From Gammaproteobacteria bacterium (GTDB lineage Bacteria; Pseudomonadota; Gammaproteobacteria; SZUA-152): a DNA stretch of 34,509 bases. The stretch spans positions 1 to 34,509 of the forward strand of contig JAKEGK010000075.1 of the NCBI GenBank assembly GCA_022627515.1, in the 5' to 3' direction. The notes beneath the pieces were generated by a model, which ran no database searches, was not told the DNA's origin, and saw only the letters and a list, made by a program, of their open reading frames with translations. The number at the start of each line of letters is the position of its first letter. Position 1 is the stretch's first letter. Shown here piece by piece: positions 33,374 through 34,509 of the stretch. Made by a program: the position numbers and the translations under genes.

Positions 33374-34509
33374 TTGCAAAGAAGAACGAAAATAGTTGCG
33401 ACCCTTGGGCCGGCAACGGACGATCCTAAGGTCCTTGACAGGTTGATCGAGGCGGGTGCCGACGTGGTGCGCCTGAATTTGTCTCACGGTTCACACGAAT
33501 CGCACCGCGAACGGGCGGAACGGGTGCGCAACCGCGCGCGAGCGCATGGCCGTCAGGTGGGTGTGCTGGCAGACCTGCAGGGGCCGAAAATCCGCATTGA
33601 CAAGTTTGTCGACGGCAAGATCACTTTAAAGGAGGGCGATACTTTTATTCTGGATGCGGCCCTGGATCCAAATGCAGGTACGCAGGAAAGAGTCGGTATC
33701 ACCTATAAAAATCTACCCAAAGATGTCGAACGCGGCAACACGCTGCTGCTGGATGACGGGCGCATCGAGCTGTGGGTCGAAGAAAGCAACGGCACCGAAG
33801 TCAAGTGCCGTGTGGTTTCGGGTGGCGAGTTGTCTGACCGCAAAGGCATTAACCGGCTGGGTGGCGGTTTGTCCGCGCCATCGCTTACGGAGAAAGACCG
33901 GGAGGATATTAAATTGGCCGCCGATATACAGGCGGATTATCTCGCCGTGTCCTTCCCGCGCAGCGCGAACGATATCAATGCGGCGCGTGATTTGTTTCAT
34001 CAGGCGGGAGGTTTGGGCGGTATTATCGCCAAGATCGAGCGCACCGAAGCCCTGGAGGCTATCGAAGAAATTATTGCCGCATCCGATGCCGTGATGATTG
34101 CCCGCGGCGATCTGGGTGTGGAAATCGGCGATGCTGCTTTGCCCCCGGTGCAAAAACGGATTATCCGCCTGTCTCGTGAGATGAACCGTGTGGTGATTAC
34201 GGCCACGCAAATGATGGATTCCATGATCCATAGTCAGATTCCCACGCGCGCCGAGGTTTTTGACGTGGCCAATTCCGTGTTTGATGGCACCGACGCGGTA
34301 ATGCTCTCCGCGGAAACGGCATCCGGCGACTATCCGGATAAAGCGGTAGCGGCGATGGACCGGATTTGCCGGGAAGCGGAAAAACAGCCCGTCACCATAA
34401 AATCCGACCATCGGATCAATACGGTATTCGGCCGGGTCGATGAAGCGATTGCGATGGCGGCGATGTATACCGCCAATCACCTCGGGGTGAAGGCCATCGC
34501 CGCGTTGAC
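33374..34509 (+). CDS. pyk: Pyruvate kinase (partial, cut by window end)
   Basis: The frame stays open from TTG 33374 to the last base (378 codons visible of the usual ~470-480). It reads [42 protein letters not shown] (substrate/K+ region), a B-domain to about residue 165, [14 protein letters not shown] (catalytic metal site) and [10 protein letters not shown] followed by [20 protein letters not shown]. These are hallmark pyruvate kinase motifs for phosphoenolpyruvate plus ADP to pyruvate plus ATP. The start is TTG, with TGGAG eight to ten bases upstream and no in-frame ATG nearby. The C-terminal regulatory domain is beyond the window. Confidence 0.95.
   Translation, partial: MQRRTKIVATLGPATDDPKVLDRLIEAGADVVRLNLSHGSHESHRERAERVRNRARAHGRQVGVLADLQGPKIRIDKFVDGKITLKEGDTFILDAALDPNAGTQERVGITYKNLPKDVERGNTLLLDDGRIELWVEESNGTEVKCRVVSGGELSDRKGINRLGGGLSAPSLTEKDREDIKLAADIQADYLAVSFPRSANDINAARDLFHQAGGLGGIIAKIERTEALEAIEEIIAASDAVMIARGDLGVEIGDAALPPVQKRIIRLSREMNRVVITATQMMDSMIHSQIPTRAEVFDVANSVFDGTDAVMLSAETASGDYPDKAVAAMDRICREAEKQPVTIKSDHRINTVFGRVDEAIAMAAMYTANHLGVKAIAAL

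Overview
The window reads as chromosomal DNA of a gammaproteobacterium-like Gram-negative. Evidence: an outer-membrane phospholipase (pldA), lipid A deacetylase (lpxC), many lipoproteins and beta-barrels, a HipBA pair, and a tkt-gap-pgk-pyk sugar-phosphate cluster. Base composition looks roughly half G+C, with AT-rich islands. I cannot assign a genus.

Bases 1-3,860 are an accessory region that looks like part of an integron gene-cassette array without its integrase. Three well-formed attC-like recombination sites (19-105, 2359-2430, 2770-2895) and one broken one (from 3443) separate small unrelated genes. These genes are an abortive-infection-like ORF fused to a transposase remnant, a RelB/CopG-ParE toxin-antitoxin pair, a small YdeI/OmpD-associated-type protein and a VOC/PhnB-like protein. 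The broken attC runs into what looks like a 5' fragment of a group II intron, then into a GIY-YIG nuclease gene that has lost its first residues.

Bases 4,200-19,160 are dominated by cell-envelope genes. There are three DUF4136-type lipoproteins, a coiled-coil lipoprotein, an extended MipA/OmpV-like barrel translationally coupled to a SYLF lipoprotein, an exported double-VOC protein with a proline-rich YPPPV-repeat lipoprotein, lpxC divergent from an AraC-type regulator, and three further beta-barrel proteins. A hipBA operon (9065-10698) lies among them, with a consensus promoter and four operator-like copies arranged symmetrically.

Bases 19,385-28,012 hold a secreted S8 serine protease interrupted by a frameshift exactly at a T-TTT-TTC heptamer, a small membrane protein overlapping a six-domain Big_2 (Ig-like) surface protein, pldA, a thermonuclease-like protein, a thioredoxin-fold protein and another small barrel. 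Two elaborate palindromic elements (11759-11956 and the nested one at 27018-27593) share a GGCGGCA-GGATGCCGCC core and look like non-autonomous mobile repeats.

Bases 28,790-34,509 carry the conserved central-carbon cluster tkt, gap, pgk and a pyk gene cut by the window end. A perfect hairpin separates gap from pgk, and a second one lies in the pgk leader. Nothing here is a clearly new defence or metabolic system. The most notable items are the decaying cassette array with its intron scar, the nested palindromes, the hipBA operator array and the protease frameshift.
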